Shown here: one piece after another, positions 1 through 9,155 of the stretch
Position numbering within the stretch: position 1 is the stretch's first letter
Layout of the letters: every line of letters starts with the position of its first letter
Origin: Devosia lucknowensis
Lineage (GTDB): Bacteria > Pseudomonadota > Alphaproteobacteria > Rhizobiales > Devosiaceae
Reading direction: 5' to 3'
Length of the DNA: 64,000 nt
Assembly: GCF_900177655.1 (NCBI RefSeq)
Contig: NZ_FXWK01000001.1
Span: 1,984,001-2,048,000 of the forward strand
Translations under genes and position numbers: made by a program
Notes under the pieces: model-generated
Databases searched by the model: none
The model's input: only the letters and a program-made list of their open reading frames with translations
Told to the model about the DNA's origin: nothing

Positions 1-110
1 GCGCCAGCGTCGATCGGGTTCTGCCCACCTATACGGTCATGCGGGATCCTGAAGGCAATCAGTTCGTGCTTGTCGACCGGCCGGCCGAGGCTACCCGCGT
101 CGCCGCCTGA
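1..110 (+). CDS. VOC (glyoxalase/bleomycin-resistance) family protein, C-terminal fragment
   Basis: Only the last 35 codons are present, in frame from base 3 to the TGA at 108-110; the rest lies left of the window. The fragment contains RDPEGNQFVLVD, which matches the closing beta strand of vicinal-oxygen-chelate domains, where D-P-x-G-N is followed by a hydrophobic strand. That short motif is the only evidence for the family. Substrate and metal cannot be judged. The following gene starts 83 bases downstream on the same strand. Confidence 0.55.
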   Translation, partial: ASVDRVLPTYTVMRDPEGNQFVLVDRPAEATRVAA

Positions 111-192
111 CACGCCCATGGCGGGCTGGTGCTGACACGCCCTGTCATCCGACCGGACTAACGTCCTCATCAACAAAGGACGGAGACCGGCC

Positions 193-591
193 ATGGCCCT
201 TATCGCTTCCTGCCATTGCGGCAGCACCCGCATCCAACTGCCTGAGCACCCCACCCAGGCAGCGCGATGCAACTGCACCTTCTGCCAGCGCGCCGGCGCG
301 GTCTGGGCCTATTACACCCACGATCAGATCGAGGTGCTGCAGGCCGAGGGGCAGAGCAGCTACTCCACCAACCCCGATTATGGGTTGCACTATTTCTGCG
401 GAAAGTGCGGCATGCACACCTGGGGCGAGAGCGTCGACTGGTCTTCGGCTTACAACAATGACGGCACGCCGAAGGGCGACGTTGCCGTCATCCCTGAAAA
501 GACCAAGTGCCAGGTCAACTTGAACCTCGTCGACGATCTCGATTGGTCCAGGGTTGAAATCGAACAGCTCGACGGCCGCAACAATTGGTAG
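193..591 (+). CDS. GFA-family (glutathione-dependent formaldehyde-activating/CENP-V) protein
   Basis: This 132-residue protein has the full zinc-ligand pattern of the GFA/CENP-V fold. C7-x-C9 lies in SCHCG, C26/C28/C31 lie in RCNCTFCQR, and C69/C72 lie in CGKCGMHTW. The length is typical for single-domain members. Some homologues assist formation of S-hydroxymethylglutathione, but most members, including this kind, have no proven substrate, so a specific reaction is not assigned. The ATG at 193 is preceded by AAAGGACGGAG as a ribosome-binding site. The gene stands alone. Confidence 0.85.
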   Translation: MALIASCHCGSTRIQLPEHPTQAARCNCTFCQRAGAVWAYYTHDQIEVLQAEGQSSYSTNPDYGLHYFCGKCGMHTWGESVDWSSAYNNDGTPKGDVAVIPEKTKCQVNLNLVDDLDWSRVEIEQLDGRNNW

Positions 592-663
592 GCGACTGCA
601 GCGGCGCAACGGAGCAGCATCTCACGCCGCAGTTCATAGCCCGCCGCACGCTCCGAGCCGCCT

Positions 664-733
664 GGGGCTTGACCCGAGGGCCACTCGCCGGATGACAGGC
701 GCTCTAGATAGTCCTCGGATCGAGCCCGAGGAC
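664..733. repeat. Palindromic intergenic repeats
   Basis: The gap between the GFA gene and apt holds a perfect 8-bp inverted repeat, GTCCTCGG (711-718) and CCGAGGAC (726-733), with a 7-base loop. A related sequence with the same GGCTTGACCCGAGG theme lies at 665-680. Such G/C-rich palindromes are common intergenic repeats in Hyphomicrobiales. The hairpin lies downstream of both convergent flanking genes and could also protect 3' ends or aid termination, though there is no U-tract. Confidence 0.5.
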
Positions 734-770
734 GACTCCATGTTTTTCGGGGGGATGAAGACGAACTGGC

Positions 771-1304
771 TCAATGCCCCTCGAAAGCCATCAACGCGGT
801 GACCTTCACGCTCTCTGCGCCGAGCTTTGCCGCGCCGCCGATATCAGGCAGGTCGATGACGAATGCTGCGTCGTCGCAGGTGGCGCCCGTGCGGCGCAAC
901 AGACCGATGGCGGCGATGGCCGTCCCGCCGGTTGCGATAAGGTCATCGACCAATAGCACCTTGTGACGGCTGTCGACCACATCAGCATGAATCTCGATCG
1001 TGTCGACGCCGTATTCCAGCGCATAGTTCTGACCGATCGTCTCTCCGGGCAGCTTGCCCTTCTTCCGCACCGGCACGAAGCCGGCGCCAAGTGCGATGGC
1101 GACGCCCGCGCCGAAGATGAAGCCGCGTGCCTCGATCCCGGCGACGTGGGTGATGCCCTGCCCCCGGTAGAGCGCCGCAATACGCTCGACGCTTTCCTTA
1201 AAGCCCTCGGGGTGCTCGATCAACGTGGTGATGTCACGGAAGAGGATCCCCTTCTTGGGGTAGTCGGGGATCGTCCGGACGAGCGACTTCAGGTCGAGCG
1301 ACAT
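771..1304 (-). CDS. apt: Adenine phosphoribosyltransferase
   Basis: The 177-residue product has the type I phosphoribosyltransferase fold. The PRPP-binding signature VLLVDDLIATGGTA is at residues 116-129, and the YPKKGILFRDIT segment near residues 15-26 is typical of Apt. The enzyme salvages adenine with PRPP to AMP plus pyrophosphate in the cytoplasm. It follows the petABC operon on the same strand after a 64-residue ORF, but a strong terminator ends the petC transcript before that ORF. Apt competes for the same adenine that the adenine deaminase at 21.3 kb degrades. Confidence 0.96.
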   Translation of the reverse strand: MSLDLKSLVRTIPDYPKKGILFRDITTLIEHPEGFKESVERIAALYRGQGITHVAGIEARGFIFGAGVAIALGAGFVPVRKKGKLPGETIGQNYALEYGVDTIEIHADVVDSRHKVLLVDDLIATGGTAIAAIGLLRRTGATCDDAAFVIDLPDIGGAAKLGAESVKVTALMAFEGH

Positions 1305-1332
1305 CGATAGCCTTGCAATGAAAGGATGGAGA

Positions 1333-1527
1333 TCAGTTCTTGTTGCGGCCTAGCACGTGCCGGGCAATGACGCCGGCATTGTAGGCCACGTTGCGGGTGG
1401 TGGCGATGGCCGTCTCACGCGCCTTCGGATTGGTTGCCACGGCCTTTACGCCGGCACGGACCACGGGATGGCGGCTCAATGCGATCGCAGTACTTACGAC
1501 TGTGACAGCAATGCGAACGGCCGACAT
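1333..1527 (-). CDS. Small hypothetical protein, 64 aa, upstream of apt
   Basis: A 64-codon ORF begins at the ATG at 1527, seven bases after an AAGGAGAT ribosome-binding site. The open frame extends further upstream, but the clear Shine-Dalgarno site and the terminator at 1629-1656 support this start. The protein is basic and mostly helical, beginning MSAVRIAVTVVSTAIAL. It could be weakly membrane-associated. No family was recognised. It lies 28 bases before apt and is probably co-transcribed with it. Confidence 0.65.
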   Translation of the reverse strand: MSAVRIAVTVVSTAIALSRHPVVRAGVKAVATNPKARETAIATTRNVAYNAGVIARHVLGRNKN

Positions 1528-1628
1528 CGCGATCTCCTTGAACAATTCGAATACGTTGCAATATCGCGGCTGTGCCGTGCAATGGCAAGGGGCGGACGAC
1601 CGCCGATCCTGCAAATCGCGGTGACCAC

Positions 1629-1656
1629 AAAAAGAAAGGGCCCCGTCCGGGGCCCT
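1629..1656 (-). terminator. Rho-independent terminator of the petABC operon
   Basis: On the minus strand an 8-bp perfect stem, AGGGCCCC with GGGGCCCT around a 4-base loop (1637-1656), is followed by TTCTTTTT. It lies 24 bases after the petC stop codon, so it should end the petABC transcript. Confidence 0.88.
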
Positions 1657-1679
1657 CTCCAATTCGGTCTGGTGTTGGC

Positions 1680-2534
1680 TCAGTGTTCGATGCCGGCCCA
1701 GAGCTTGCGCTTGGTGGCGTACATCAGCCCGGCGAACAGCACGAGGAACAGCAGAACCACGAAACCGGTCTGCTTGCGCGACACCAGGTGCGGTTCGGCC
1801 ATCCACATCATGAAGGCGGAGACGTCGGTCGAGTATTGCTCGAGAGTTTCAGGAACGGCAACGCCATCCTCGCCGGGAGTGTAGGTCACGGAACCGTCGG
1901 CAAGCGGTGGCGCCATGCCGATGGCATGACCCGGGAAGTAGTCGTTGTAATACTTGCCCTCTGCCAGCTCGAAGCCTTCCGGAGCCGTCTCCGGCACTTC
2001 TGCATGGTAGCCGTTGAGCAGCGCATGGATATAGTCAGCGCCGCCTTCCTGGTACCCGGTGAAGTAGTTGAAGATCCAGGTCGGGAACGGATCGGTCACG
2101 CCGCGGGCCTTGGCCAGCACCGAGAAATCGGGCGGCAGCGCGCCGCCATTGGCATCGCGGGCTTCCTGGTCGTTGGCGAATGGCGACGGCCAGCGGTCTG
2201 CCGCCACTGCAGGACGACGACCACCCTCGGCGGTTGCATCGTTGACCTCATATTCGGCCGCAAGCGCCTTGACCTGGGCTTCCGAAAAGCCAGGGCCGCC
2301 CGCTTCGCTCAGGTTGCGGAAAGAGAGCAGATGCGCACCGTGGCAGCTCGAGCAGACTTCGCGGAACACCTGGAAACCACGCTGCAGCTGGTGCTCGTCA
2401 TAGGTTCCGAAGATGCCTGCAAAGCTCCAGCTCTGGCGCTCCACATGCGCGCCGCCTTCGGCAGCCTGCACAGGCATGCTGGCAAGGCCGACCACGGCAG
2501 CAACGGCGGCGATGATGATCTTGGTCTTGAACAT
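1680..2534 (-). CDS. petC: Cytochrome c1 of the bc1 complex
   Basis: The 284-residue protein is the heme c subunit of ubiquinol:cytochrome c oxidoreductase and passes electrons from the Rieske centre to cytochrome c. It has an N-terminal signal peptide ending near residue 25. The heme-attachment motif is CSSCH at 61-65, the likely axial methionine is M207 in AIGMAPPL, and there is one C-terminal membrane anchor at about 257-274. The start chosen is the ATG at 2534; in-frame sequence upstream overlaps petB and is not coding. It is the last gene of petA-petB-petC, 14 bases after petB. Some proteobacteria fuse cytochrome b and c1 as fbcH; here they are separate genes. Confidence 0.97.
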   Translation of the reverse strand: MFKTKIIIAAVAAVVGLASMPVQAAEGGAHVERQSWSFAGIFGTYDEHQLQRGFQVFREVCSSCHGAHLLSFRNLSEAGGPGFSEAQVKALAAEYEVNDATAEGGRRPAVAADRWPSPFANDQEARDANGGALPPDFSVLAKARGVTDPFPTWIFNYFTGYQEGGADYIHALLNGYHAEVPETAPEGFELAEGKYYNDYFPGHAIGMAPPLADGSVTYTPGEDGVAVPETLEQYSTDVSAFMMWMAEPHLVSRKQTGFVVLLFLVLFAGLMYATKRKLWAGIEH

Positions 2535-2548
2535 GTTAATCGCCCCGA

Positions 2549-3799
2549 TCACGCGTGTGCCTTGCCGAGAACGCTCTCGGAAATGCTGGTCGGCAGCGGC
2601 TTGGGCGTTTCGATACGCGACAGCACCGGCAGGATGACCAGGAAGTAGAGGAAGTAGTACGCCGTGCAGACCTTTGCCATCACCGTGTAGATGCCTTCGG
2701 CCGGCTGAGCACCCAGATAGGTCAGGCCGACGAAGTTGATGGCGAACAGCCAGTAGAACCACTTGAACAGCGGACGGAACGTGCCCGAGCGGACCTTGGA
2801 CGTATCGAGCCACGGCACGATCAGCAACATCACCAGAGCGCCGCCCATGGCGATCACGCCGCCAAGCTTGGAGTCGATGAAAAGCACGTTGAAGTCGATG
2901 GCGCGCAGGATCGTGTAGAACGGCAGCAGGTACCATTCGGGCACGATATGAGCCGGCGTCACCTGGCTGTTGGCCATGATGTAGTTGTCGGGATGGCCGA
3001 GGATGTCGGGGGCGAAGAACACGAACCACGCGAACGGGATCATGAACAGCACCATCGCGAACAGGTCCTTCATCGTATAGTACGGATGGAAGGGAACGGT
3101 ATCGCGGCTTTCCTTTACTTCAACGCCGATCGGGTTGTTGTTGCCCGGCACGTGGAGCGCCCAGATGTGGAGGCCCACAATGGCAGCGATCACGAAGGGC
3201 AGCAGGTAGTGCAGCGAGAAGAAGCGATTGAGCGTCGGGTTACCGACGGCGAAGCCGCCCAGCACCAGCTGCTTGATGTTTTCGCCCACCAGCGGGATGG
3301 CCGAGAAGATGTTCGAGATAACCGTGGCGCCCCAGAACGACATCTGGCCCCAGGGCAGGATGTAGCCCATGAAGGCGGTCGCAACGGTCAGGATGAAGAT
3401 CAGAACGCCCAGGATCCAGATGATTTCGCGCGGCGCCTTGTAGGAGCCGTAGAACAGGCCGCGGAACATGTGGATGTAGAGAGCGACGAAGAACATCGAC
3501 GCGCCCACGGCGTGGACGGCCTGGATGATACGGCCGCCAGCGACGTCACGGCGAATATGCTCCACCGAGTCGAAGGCCATAGCCACGTTCGGCGTATAGT
3601 GCATCGCCAGGATGATGCCGGTGACGATCTGCACACCGAGACACATCACCAGGATGGCGCCGAAGGTCCACCAGTAGTTGAGATTCTTCGGCGTGGGGAA
3701 GTCCATCAAGTGTTCTTTGGCGAAGCGAACGACCGGCAGGCGATCGTCCAGCCACTTCTCGACGGCATTTCCGGGAATGTAAGTTGAATGTTCGGACAT
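2549..3799 (-). CDS. petB: Cytochrome b of the bc1 complex
   Basis: The 416-residue integral membrane subunit carries the two b hemes and the quinone sites. Visible features are the paired heme ligands H96 and H110 in the second helix, a second pair in the [18 protein letters not shown] region, and the PEWYLLPFY Qo-site motif. The ATG at 3799 is preferred. A GTG at 3814 would add five residues and overlap the petA stop by one base, but GGGGG before the ATG serves as a plausible ribosome site. The gene lies between petA and petC in the usual alphaproteobacterial order. Confidence 0.96.
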   Translation of the reverse strand: MSEHSTYIPGNAVEKWLDDRLPVVRFAKEHLMDFPTPKNLNYWWTFGAILVMCLGVQIVTGIILAMHYTPNVAMAFDSVEHIRRDVAGGRIIQAVHAVGASMFFVALYIHMFRGLFYGSYKAPREIIWILGVLIFILTVATAFMGYILPWGQMSFWGATVISNIFSAIPLVGENIKQLVLGGFAVGNPTLNRFFSLHYLLPFVIAAIVGLHIWALHVPGNNNPIGVEVKESRDTVPFHPYYTMKDLFAMVLFMIPFAWFVFFAPDILGHPDNYIMANSQVTPAHIVPEWYLLPFYTILRAIDFNVLFIDSKLGGVIAMGGALVMLLIVPWLDTSKVRSGTFRPLFKWFYWLFAINFVGLTYLGAQPAEGIYTVMAKVCTAYYFLYFLVILPVLSRIETPKPLPTSISESVLGKAHA

Positions 3800-3813
3800 C
3801 GGAAAAGCCCCCA

Positions 3814-4362
3814 CTAACCGATCTGGATCAGCGTATCGCTGACGAATTCATATGGCGGCACAACCAGGTTCTTGGGTGCAGGGCCACGACGGATACGACC
3901 TGCGGAGTCATAGTGCGAGCCGTGGCACGGGCAGAACCAGCCATCGAAATCGCCCGATTCACCCACAGGGATACACCCAAGATGCGTGCAGTTGGCGATC
4001 ATCACCAGCCACTGTTCGTGGCCTTCCTTGGTGCGCTGCTCGTCGGTTTCAGGGTCCTTGAGCTCGCTCAGCGGGACTGCCTTGGCCTCGTCGATTTCCT
4101 TTTCCGTGCGATGCCGCACGAAAACCGGCAAGCCGCGCCAGGTGATCGTCACCGACTGACCCTCGGGAATGGCGCCGACGTCGAACTCGATGCTGGCCAG
4201 CGCCAGGGTCGAAGCGTCGGGATTGAGCTGGTTGATCAGCGGCCAGACCACGGCGGCAGCGCCGACCGCGCCGACAGCGCCGGTAGCGACGTAGAGAAAG
4301 TCGCGCCGGTTGGTAGATGAATGTTCTTGCGTGGCCAAGGTCCGTATCCCCGTAACATGCAT
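3814..4362 (-). CDS. petA: Rieske iron-sulfur subunit of the bc1 complex
   Basis: The 182-residue protein has the two Rieske cluster motifs, CTHLGC at 125-130 and CPCHGSHYD at 144-152, which bind a [2Fe-2S] cluster through two Cys and two His. An uncleaved Tat-type anchor, [11 protein letters not shown], starts at residue 18 and leads into one membrane helix. The ATG at 4362 gives a normal length. The frame stays open to 4482, but the extra 40 residues resemble no Rieske N-terminus. This is the first gene of petABC, so the operon promoter should lie in the 204 bases between it and trmL. Confidence 0.95.
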   Translation of the reverse strand: MHVTGIRTLATQEHSSTNRRDFLYVATGAVGAVGAAAVVWPLINQLNPDASTLALASIEFDVGAIPEGQSVTITWRGLPVFVRHRTEKEIDEAKAVPLSELKDPETDEQRTKEGHEQWLVMIANCTHLGCIPVGESGDFDGWFCPCHGSHYDSAGRIRRGPAPKNLVVPPYEFVSDTLIQIG

Positions 4363-4566
4363 ATTTGACGGTTCCGGCACCGGCAAAATCGACCGCATAA
4401 GCAGAATCGACCGCCGTGCGCCCTCAAGCGGCCCGTCAGGTACGGTCCTTTTTGCACTGTCACAGACACTTGTCCAGTGCACGAACCGTGACAGCGGTAA
4501 ACTGCGACACTATACCCGCACGAAGCCCGGTTTCCGGGTCTTTAAGAGCGTCCGGAGCAAACCGCC

Positions 4567-5037
4567 TTGACCATCGCGCTAGCGCTGTACCAGCCCGACA
4601 TCGCCGCAAATACCGGCACCCTCCTCCGCCTCGGCGCCTGCCTTGGCGTGGCGGTACACGTCATCCATCCCGCCGGATTTGCCCTTACCGACCGCAACCT
4701 CGCGCGCGCCGGAATGGACTACCTGGACAAGGCCACCCTGACCGAACATGCCAGCTTCGCTGCGTTCGATGCCTGGCGCAGGGATAAAAACCGTCGCCTG
4801 GTTCTGTTGACGACAAAGGCGAGCACATCTGCGTATGACGCTCATTTCACGCGCGAGGACATCCTGCTGCTCGGGCGTGAAAGCGCAGGAGTCCCAGATC
4901 AGGTAGCTGACGTCTCCGACCTGCGCCTGCGCATTCCCATGCAGCCAGGTTTGCGTTCGATCAATGTTGCCGTTGCCGGCAGCATGATACTGGGCGAGGC
5001 ACTGCGACAGACGCAGCACTTTACAGAACTGACCTGA
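4567..5037 (+). CDS. trmL: tRNA (cytidine(34)-2'-O)-methyltransferase TrmL
   Basis: This 156-residue SPOUT methyltransferase is expected to 2'-O-methylate the wobble nucleotide of certain leucine tRNAs using S-adenosylmethionine. The family signatures are the N-terminal [26 protein letters not shown] near residue 105, and the knot segment [17 protein letters not shown]. The start codon is TTG at 4567, since no ATG precedes the conserved N-terminus; GGAG lies about nine bases upstream. It diverges from petA and is followed after 17 bases by hemF, so the two may be co-transcribed. Confidence 0.93.
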   Translation: MTIALALYQPDIAANTGTLLRLGACLGVAVHVIHPAGFALTDRNLARAGMDYLDKATLTEHASFAAFDAWRRDKNRRLVLLTTKASTSAYDAHFTREDILLLGRESAGVPDQVADVSDLRLRIPMQPGLRSINVAVAGSMILGEALRQTQHFTELT

Positions 5038-5054
5038 AGGTTCATTTCCACTCC

Positions 5055-5927
5055 ATGACCCTCCCCCCAGACATCGAAGCCAAGAAGACCGCCGCCAGCG
5101 CCTGGTTCCGTGCCCTTCGCGACCGCATCTGCAGCGAACTGGAAGGTATCGAAACCGAGGTCTCGACCTACCATCAGGATCTTGCGCCCGGCCATTTCGA
5201 GCGCAGCCCCTGGGACCGTGCCGCCGGCGGCGGTGGCGAAATGTCGATGCTTCACGGCCGCGTCTTCGAAAAAGCCGGCGTTCACATCTCCACTGTTCAC
5301 GGCAACTTTTCCGAGGAGTTCGCTCGCCAGATGCCCGGCACCGAGGCTGGCACGGCGTTCTGGAGTTCGGGCATTTCGCTGATCATCCACCCTTGGAACC
5401 CGCATGTTCCAGCCGTGCACATGAACACCCGCATGATCGTCACCGGCAAACAATGGTGGGGTGGCGGCGCCGATCTCACCCCCGTGCTGGACGCTCGGCG
5501 AAATCAGGACGATCCAGACACCGTGGATTTCCACGCTGCCATGAAATCGGCCTGCGACGGCCGCCCCGGAGTGGACTACGAACGACTCAAAGCCTGGTGC
5601 GACGAATACTTCTTCCTGCCCCATCGCAACGAACCGCGCGGCGTCGGCGGTATTTTCTACGATCACTTCAACAGTGGCGACTGGGATGCGGACTTCGCCT
5701 TCACCAAGGCCGTCGGCGAAGCATTCCTCGGTATCTACCCCGAATTGGTCCGCCGCAATTTCCAAAAAAGGTGGACCGAAACAGAGCGCGACGAGCAACT
5801 TGTGCGTCGCGGTCGCTACGTCGAATTCAACCTGCTTTACGACCGCGGCACGACGTTCGGCCTCAAGACCGGCGGCAACGTCAATTCGATCCTCTCGTCC
5901 ATGCCGCCCGCGGTGAAGTGGCCCTGA
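5055..5927 (+). CDS. hemF: Oxygen-dependent coproporphyrinogen III oxidase
   Basis: The 290-residue enzyme uses O2 to decarboxylate coproporphyrinogen III to protoporphyrinogen IX in heme synthesis. It contains the HemF signatures [14 protein letters not shown], the HMNTRMI strand, GGGADLTP, and the C-terminal [15 protein letters not shown]. Length matches the family. Its stop codon directly abuts the stop of the convergent DUF2062 gene with no base between, so the two transcripts must overlap. Heme supply next to a cytochrome bc1 operon is a sensible neighbourhood. Confidence 0.96.
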   Translation: MTLPPDIEAKKTAASAWFRALRDRICSELEGIETEVSTYHQDLAPGHFERSPWDRAAGGGGEMSMLHGRVFEKAGVHISTVHGNFSEEFARQMPGTEAGTAFWSSGISLIIHPWNPHVPAVHMNTRMIVTGKQWWGGGADLTPVLDARRNQDDPDTVDFHAAMKSACDGRPGVDYERLKAWCDEYFFLPHRNEPRGVGGIFYDHFNSGDWDADFAFTKAVGEAFLGIYPELVRRNFQKRWTETERDEQLVRRGRYVEFNLLYDRGTTFGLKTGGNVNSILSSMPPAVKWP

Positions 5928-6473
5928 TCAGGCTTTGCGCGCAAGCCGCTCGGCTCGCGCATCCCTGAAGCGCACCACGATCCAGCGCACCATCACATAG
6001 GCAATCGCGTACACCGCGATTGCCAGCGGGATCGAACCGATCAGGCTGGTGCTGAACGTGGGCCAGATCGCTTCGAGCTCGTTCGAGATCAGGCCGTGCG
6101 GCAGTTTCTGCGCCACCGCATGCACGATTGTCGCTTCTTCGGGGCTCATGCCGCCACCACCACGCATCCAGTCGCCTAGGGCGTATCCTGCAGCCACGAA
6201 GAGCGGGAAGGTCAGAGGGTTGCCCCACAACGCCCCGATGGCCGCAGCCAGAATGCTGCCCCGCGTGATAAACGCAAGCGCCAGCCCAAGGACGAAATGC
6301 AAGCCGAACAGCGGCAACATCGCAACCGAGGCTCCCGCCGCCACTCCTGCTGCTACGGCGTGCGGGCTACCAGAAAGCCGCAGCAACCGCTTCTGGAGAT
6401 AAATCACATAGCGCCGGAGCCCCATGCGCGGCCATATTCGGTCACGCAGTGACACGCCCGAGCGTTTCGTCAT
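5928..6473 (-). CDS. DUF2062 membrane protein
   Basis: The 181-residue protein has the DUF2062 pattern: a short basic N-terminus, the PHAVAAGVAAGASVAMLP segment, LHFVLGLALAFITRG, and the WGNPLTFP motif, followed by hydrophobic helices. Three to four membrane segments are expected. The family is often found near cell-envelope genes but its function is unknown. The ATG at 6473 is used; an upstream in-frame ATG at 6542 would overlap the divergent ATPase gene. It faces hemF tail to tail. Confidence 0.85.
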   Translation of the reverse strand: MTKRSGVSLRDRIWPRMGLRRYVIYLQKRLLRLSGSPHAVAAGVAAGASVAMLPLFGLHFVLGLALAFITRGSILAAAIGALWGNPLTFPLFVAAGYALGDWMRGGGGMSPEEATIVHAVAQKLPHGLISNELEAIWPTFSTSLIGSIPLAIAVYAIAYVMVRWIVVRFRDARAERLARKA

Positions 6474-6516
6474 AATCGAACCATTGCGCAGTGTGTCCGG
6501 AAAACTGGCAGAACAC

Positions 6517-7653
6517 ATGTCCCTCGCCGATCTGGAAATCAAGTTCTATCGTTCCATCCGATCCATCCGGTTTCCCCTCCGCCGCCTGACTGTGCTCACT
6601 GGCGGCAATGGCGTGGGCAAGACCAATCTCTACCGCGCCCTGGAACTCGTCCAGGCCGCGGCCACGGGCAATCTGACGTTGTCCATTGCTCGCGAAGGCG
6701 GCCTCGGCTCTGCCATGTGGGCGGGCGAGCGCAGGCGCAACGAGCCGCCGCGCATCAGCCTCGAAGTTGGCCTCGACACGCTCTTTCCCGGCGAGGACGC
6801 CGCGGCCTTCCTGCCCCGCTATACAGTCGAGATCGGCTTTGGCGACGCGCGCTATGAGGCTGTTTTCGGTGAAGAGCCTCAGATCAAGGCAGAGAGCCTC
6901 TTGCTCGCCGGCCGTCGTCCCGTGACCCTTTTGGAACGCGCCGGGCCCTCTGCCTGGTATCGTGACGAAACCGGCGCACGACGCATGGTCGATCGTCCGC
7001 TTCTCGCCAGTGAAACTGCGCTGTCCGAGCTGCGCGGCACCCTGCCCGAAGTCGACATTGTCCGCGAACTCCTTTCAAGCTGGCGCTTCTATCACGGGTT
7101 CCGCACCGACCGGGATTCGCCGCTGCGCCGCCCTGCCCTTGCCGTCACCGCACCGACGCTCGATGCCGACGGCGGAAACCTTGGCGCCGTTCTCGCCACG
7201 CTCAAGCATATTCGCGGCGACACGAGGGATCTCGACGTTGCCATCGACCAGGCGTTTCCAGGTGCCCGCCTCGACATTCCTCCGCCCGGGCGCGACGCCA
7301 GTTTCGCCATGGTCTTTCCTGAAATGCCGAACCACCCGTTTGGCCCAGGCGAACTCTCCGACGGCACGCTGCAGTTTCTTGCGCTCCTTGGCGCGCTCCT
7401 CAGCTATCGCCCGCCGCCTTTCATTGCCTTTAACGAACCCGAGGCCTCGCTCCATCCTGACCTTATTCCGGCGATGGCCACAGCCATCGCCCGTGCCGCC
7501 GAACGCACGAAGGTATGGGTCGTGACCCACTCGTCCCTTCTCGCAAGCGCAATCGAGGATGCCGTTGGCGTCACGCCGCACCGCGTCATCCGTCGTGATG
7601 GCGGGACCTGGATCGAAGGCCTCTCGGACATCGGCATCTTTCCCGGCGACTGA
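6517..7653 (+). CDS. AAA-family ATPase (ABC/RecF-like, single gene)
   Basis: The 378-residue protein has an ABC/SMC-type nucleotide-binding fold. Walker A is GGNGVGKTN near residues 29-37. A signature-like segment is PGELSDGTLQFLALLG, Walker B is FNEPEASLHPDL, and the switch histidine is in WVVTHSSLLA. Such stand-alone RecF/DUF2813-like ATPases can be halves of two-gene defence or repair systems, but no nuclease or reverse transcriptase partner adjoins it here. The start is the ATG at 6517, where the family N-terminus (LADLEIKFYRSIR) begins. Function beyond ATP hydrolysis is not assigned. Confidence 0.85.
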   Translation: MSLADLEIKFYRSIRSIRFPLRRLTVLTGGNGVGKTNLYRALELVQAAATGNLTLSIAREGGLGSAMWAGERRRNEPPRISLEVGLDTLFPGEDAAAFLPRYTVEIGFGDARYEAVFGEEPQIKAESLLLAGRRPVTLLERAGPSAWYRDETGARRMVDRPLLASETALSELRGTLPEVDIVRELLSSWRFYHGFRTDRDSPLRRPALAVTAPTLDADGGNLGAVLATLKHIRGDTRDLDVAIDQAFPGARLDIPPPGRDASFAMVFPEMPNHPFGPGELSDGTLQFLALLGALLSYRPPPFIAFNEPEASLHPDLIPAMATAIARAAERTKVWVVTHSSLLASAIEDAVGVTPHRVIRRDGGTWIEGLSDIGIFPGD

Positions 7654-7741
7654 TGCGTGGTCAGAGCAGACCCAGGTTCCCTGCAACCAAACCCCACCCC
7701 TCCCGTTAAGTCAGACCACCAGAGACCAAGGAGGAAATGCA

Positions 7742-7939
7742 ATGAAACGCTTTGATTCCGGCACGCTCATCCCCGGCTCGACCTGGAAGGCCGAAGCCGA
7801 GTCTGAAGCCGAGGTCGTCCGTCGCGCAGTCGAAAACATGCGCAATCTGAACGGTGAGACTGAGGTGCGCCCGGATATGGTCGAGCGCATCAAGGAACGG
7901 ATCGTCGACTTCGATCCGGGCAGCGACACCAGGCACTGA
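7742..7939 (+). CDS. Small acidic hypothetical protein, 65 aa
   Basis: A 65-codon ORF starts at the ATG at 7742, just after a strong AAGGAGGAA ribosome site at 7729-7737, and is followed by a Rho-independent terminator. These signals make it a convincing gene. The product is rich in Glu, Asp and Arg, probably helical, with no signal or membrane segment. No family was recognised. It lies 88 bases after the AAA ATPase gene and could be transcribed with it or alone. Confidence 0.78.
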   Translation: MKRFDSGTLIPGSTWKAEAESEAEVVRRAVENMRNLNGETEVRPDMVERIKERIVDFDPGSDTRH

Positions 7940-7946
7940 CCTCTCC

Positions 7947-7971
7947 AAGCCCCGGTTCTCCGGGGCTTTTT
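7947..7971 (+). terminator. Rho-independent terminator
   Basis: A perfect 9-bp stem, AAGCCCCGG and CCGGGGCTT (7947-7955 and 7960-7968) around TTCT, runs into a short T-tract at 7967-7971. It lies eight bases after the stop of the 65-residue protein and nine bases before the end of the convergent cca gene. Confidence 0.88.
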
Positions 7972-7979
7972 GTTGGCTG

Positions 7980-9155
7980 CTAGTGGAAGAGGCGTGACAG
8001 CAGTTCATCCTTTTGGAGCGTGAATTCACTGTCCACCCAGGCCCGCTCGAGTAGCCGCAATGCCGTTCCCATTTCTGGCCCGGGCCGCATGCCGCGAGCG
8101 GCAAGATCGCTGCCATCGACCGGCAGCGGCGCGACGCGCAGTCTTCCCAACTCCCGCGCCACTTCCGCAAGGCGCTCGCGCGGCCAGCCATCTGATGCGG
8201 CCACAACGGCAAGGCCTTCCACCGCATCTTCCCCGTAGCGATAGGCAGCCCAAGCGACATCACCCACGCGCAAAAGGTCTGCGGCCTCTGCAACGCGTTC
8301 AGCTTTAACGGCGATGGCCTTGCTCAATCGCCAGTCGGCCTGCCGGATATCGAGGCTCTCTCGCCCAAGAAGGGCCAGTCGAGTGGTTGCTGAGCGACCA
8401 CCCAGCACCTCGTAGCGAACAAGCGCCTCCGCCGCGCCGGGCGCGACACGGATCAGCCCGAGACGATCCATAACGCCTATGGTTTTCGCCACTCGCGGCA
8501 GCGCCAGCATGCGCATCATCTCAGCGCCGACGCGTTCGCGCGAAATGTGATCCAACTCGTCTGCCGCCGCACTGCAGGCTGCCAAGCCATCAGCGTCATA
8601 GATCTCCCCACCATGACTGGCCGAGAACCGGAAGAACCGGTAGACGCGCAAACCGTCCTCCGCAATCCGCTGGCGCGCGTCGCCGATGAACCTGATCCGG
8701 CCTCCGAGCAGATCCCCTACCCCGCCGATCGGATCGACGATCGTGCCGTCAGCTAGACAATAGAGGGCGTTGATGGTGAAATCCCGTCGCTCGGCATCGG
8801 CCTGCCAATTCGTTCCAAACCTGACGATGGCCCGTCGCCCATCGGTTTCCACATCCTCACGCAACGTGGTGACCTCGACCACGGTATCATTGACCCTGAG
8901 GGTCACGGTTCCATGCTCGATCCCGGTGGGATAAGCGCTGATTCCAGCGGCCTTGGCCCGCTGCATCACGGTGGTCGGCAAAAATTCAGTGGCCATGTCG
9001 ATATCGGCATGGTTTCGCGTCATGCCCGCGAGGCTATCGCGGACCACGCCACCGACGGCACGCGTCCGCCCGTCCGCTCCGTCCAGTGCAGCAAAAATGG
9101 CCTGTACCTCGGCCCGTTCGAGCCATTCGGCGTTCTCGATACGGTCCGGGATCAT
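7980..9155 (-). CDS. cca: CCA tRNA nucleotidyltransferase / poly(A) polymerase family protein
   Basis: The 391-residue class II nucleotidyltransferase has the catalytic segment VGGVVRDSLAGM followed by HADIDMATEF, carrying the metal-binding D-x-D. TLREDVETDGRRA and the RRDFTINALYCL motif follow, then the RRxR-type RFIGDARQRIAEDGLRVYRFFRF region. It should add or repair the CCA end of tRNAs, although poly(A) polymerases share this head domain. The start overlaps the stop of the upstream CoA pyrophosphatase gene by four bases, so the two are translationally coupled. Confidence 0.9.
   Translation of the reverse strand: MIPDRIENAEWLERAEVQAIFAALDGADGRTRAVGGVVRDSLAGMTRNHADIDMATEFLPTTVMQRAKAAGISAYPTGIEHGTVTLRVNDTVVEVTTLREDVETDGRRAIVRFGTNWQADAERRDFTINALYCLADGTIVDPIGGVGDLLGGRIRFIGDARQRIAEDGLRVYRFFRFSASHGGEIYDADGLAACSAAADELDHISRERVGAEMMRMLALPRVAKTIGVMDRLGLIRVAPGAAEALVRYEVLGGRSATTRLALLGRESLDIRQADWRLSKAIAVKAERVAEAADLLRVGDVAWAAYRYGEDAVEGLAVVAASDGWPRERLAEVARELGRLRVAPLPVDGSDLAARGMRPGPEMGTALRLLERAWVDSEFTLQKDELLSRLFH

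Noticed and set aside
1528..1806. Extension of the 64-residue ORF upstream of apt into the petC end
   Set aside because: The AAGGAGAT site at the internal ATG and the terminator at 1629-1656 fit the short gene; the extension overlaps petC.
2555..3787. 410-codon open frame on the plus strand opposite petB
   Set aside because: It is antisense to a clear cytochrome b gene and has the biased composition of a GC-rich shadow frame.
4363..4482. Longer N-terminus for the Rieske protein
   Set aside because: The extra 40 residues do not resemble a Tat anchor and the family length fits the ATG at 4362.
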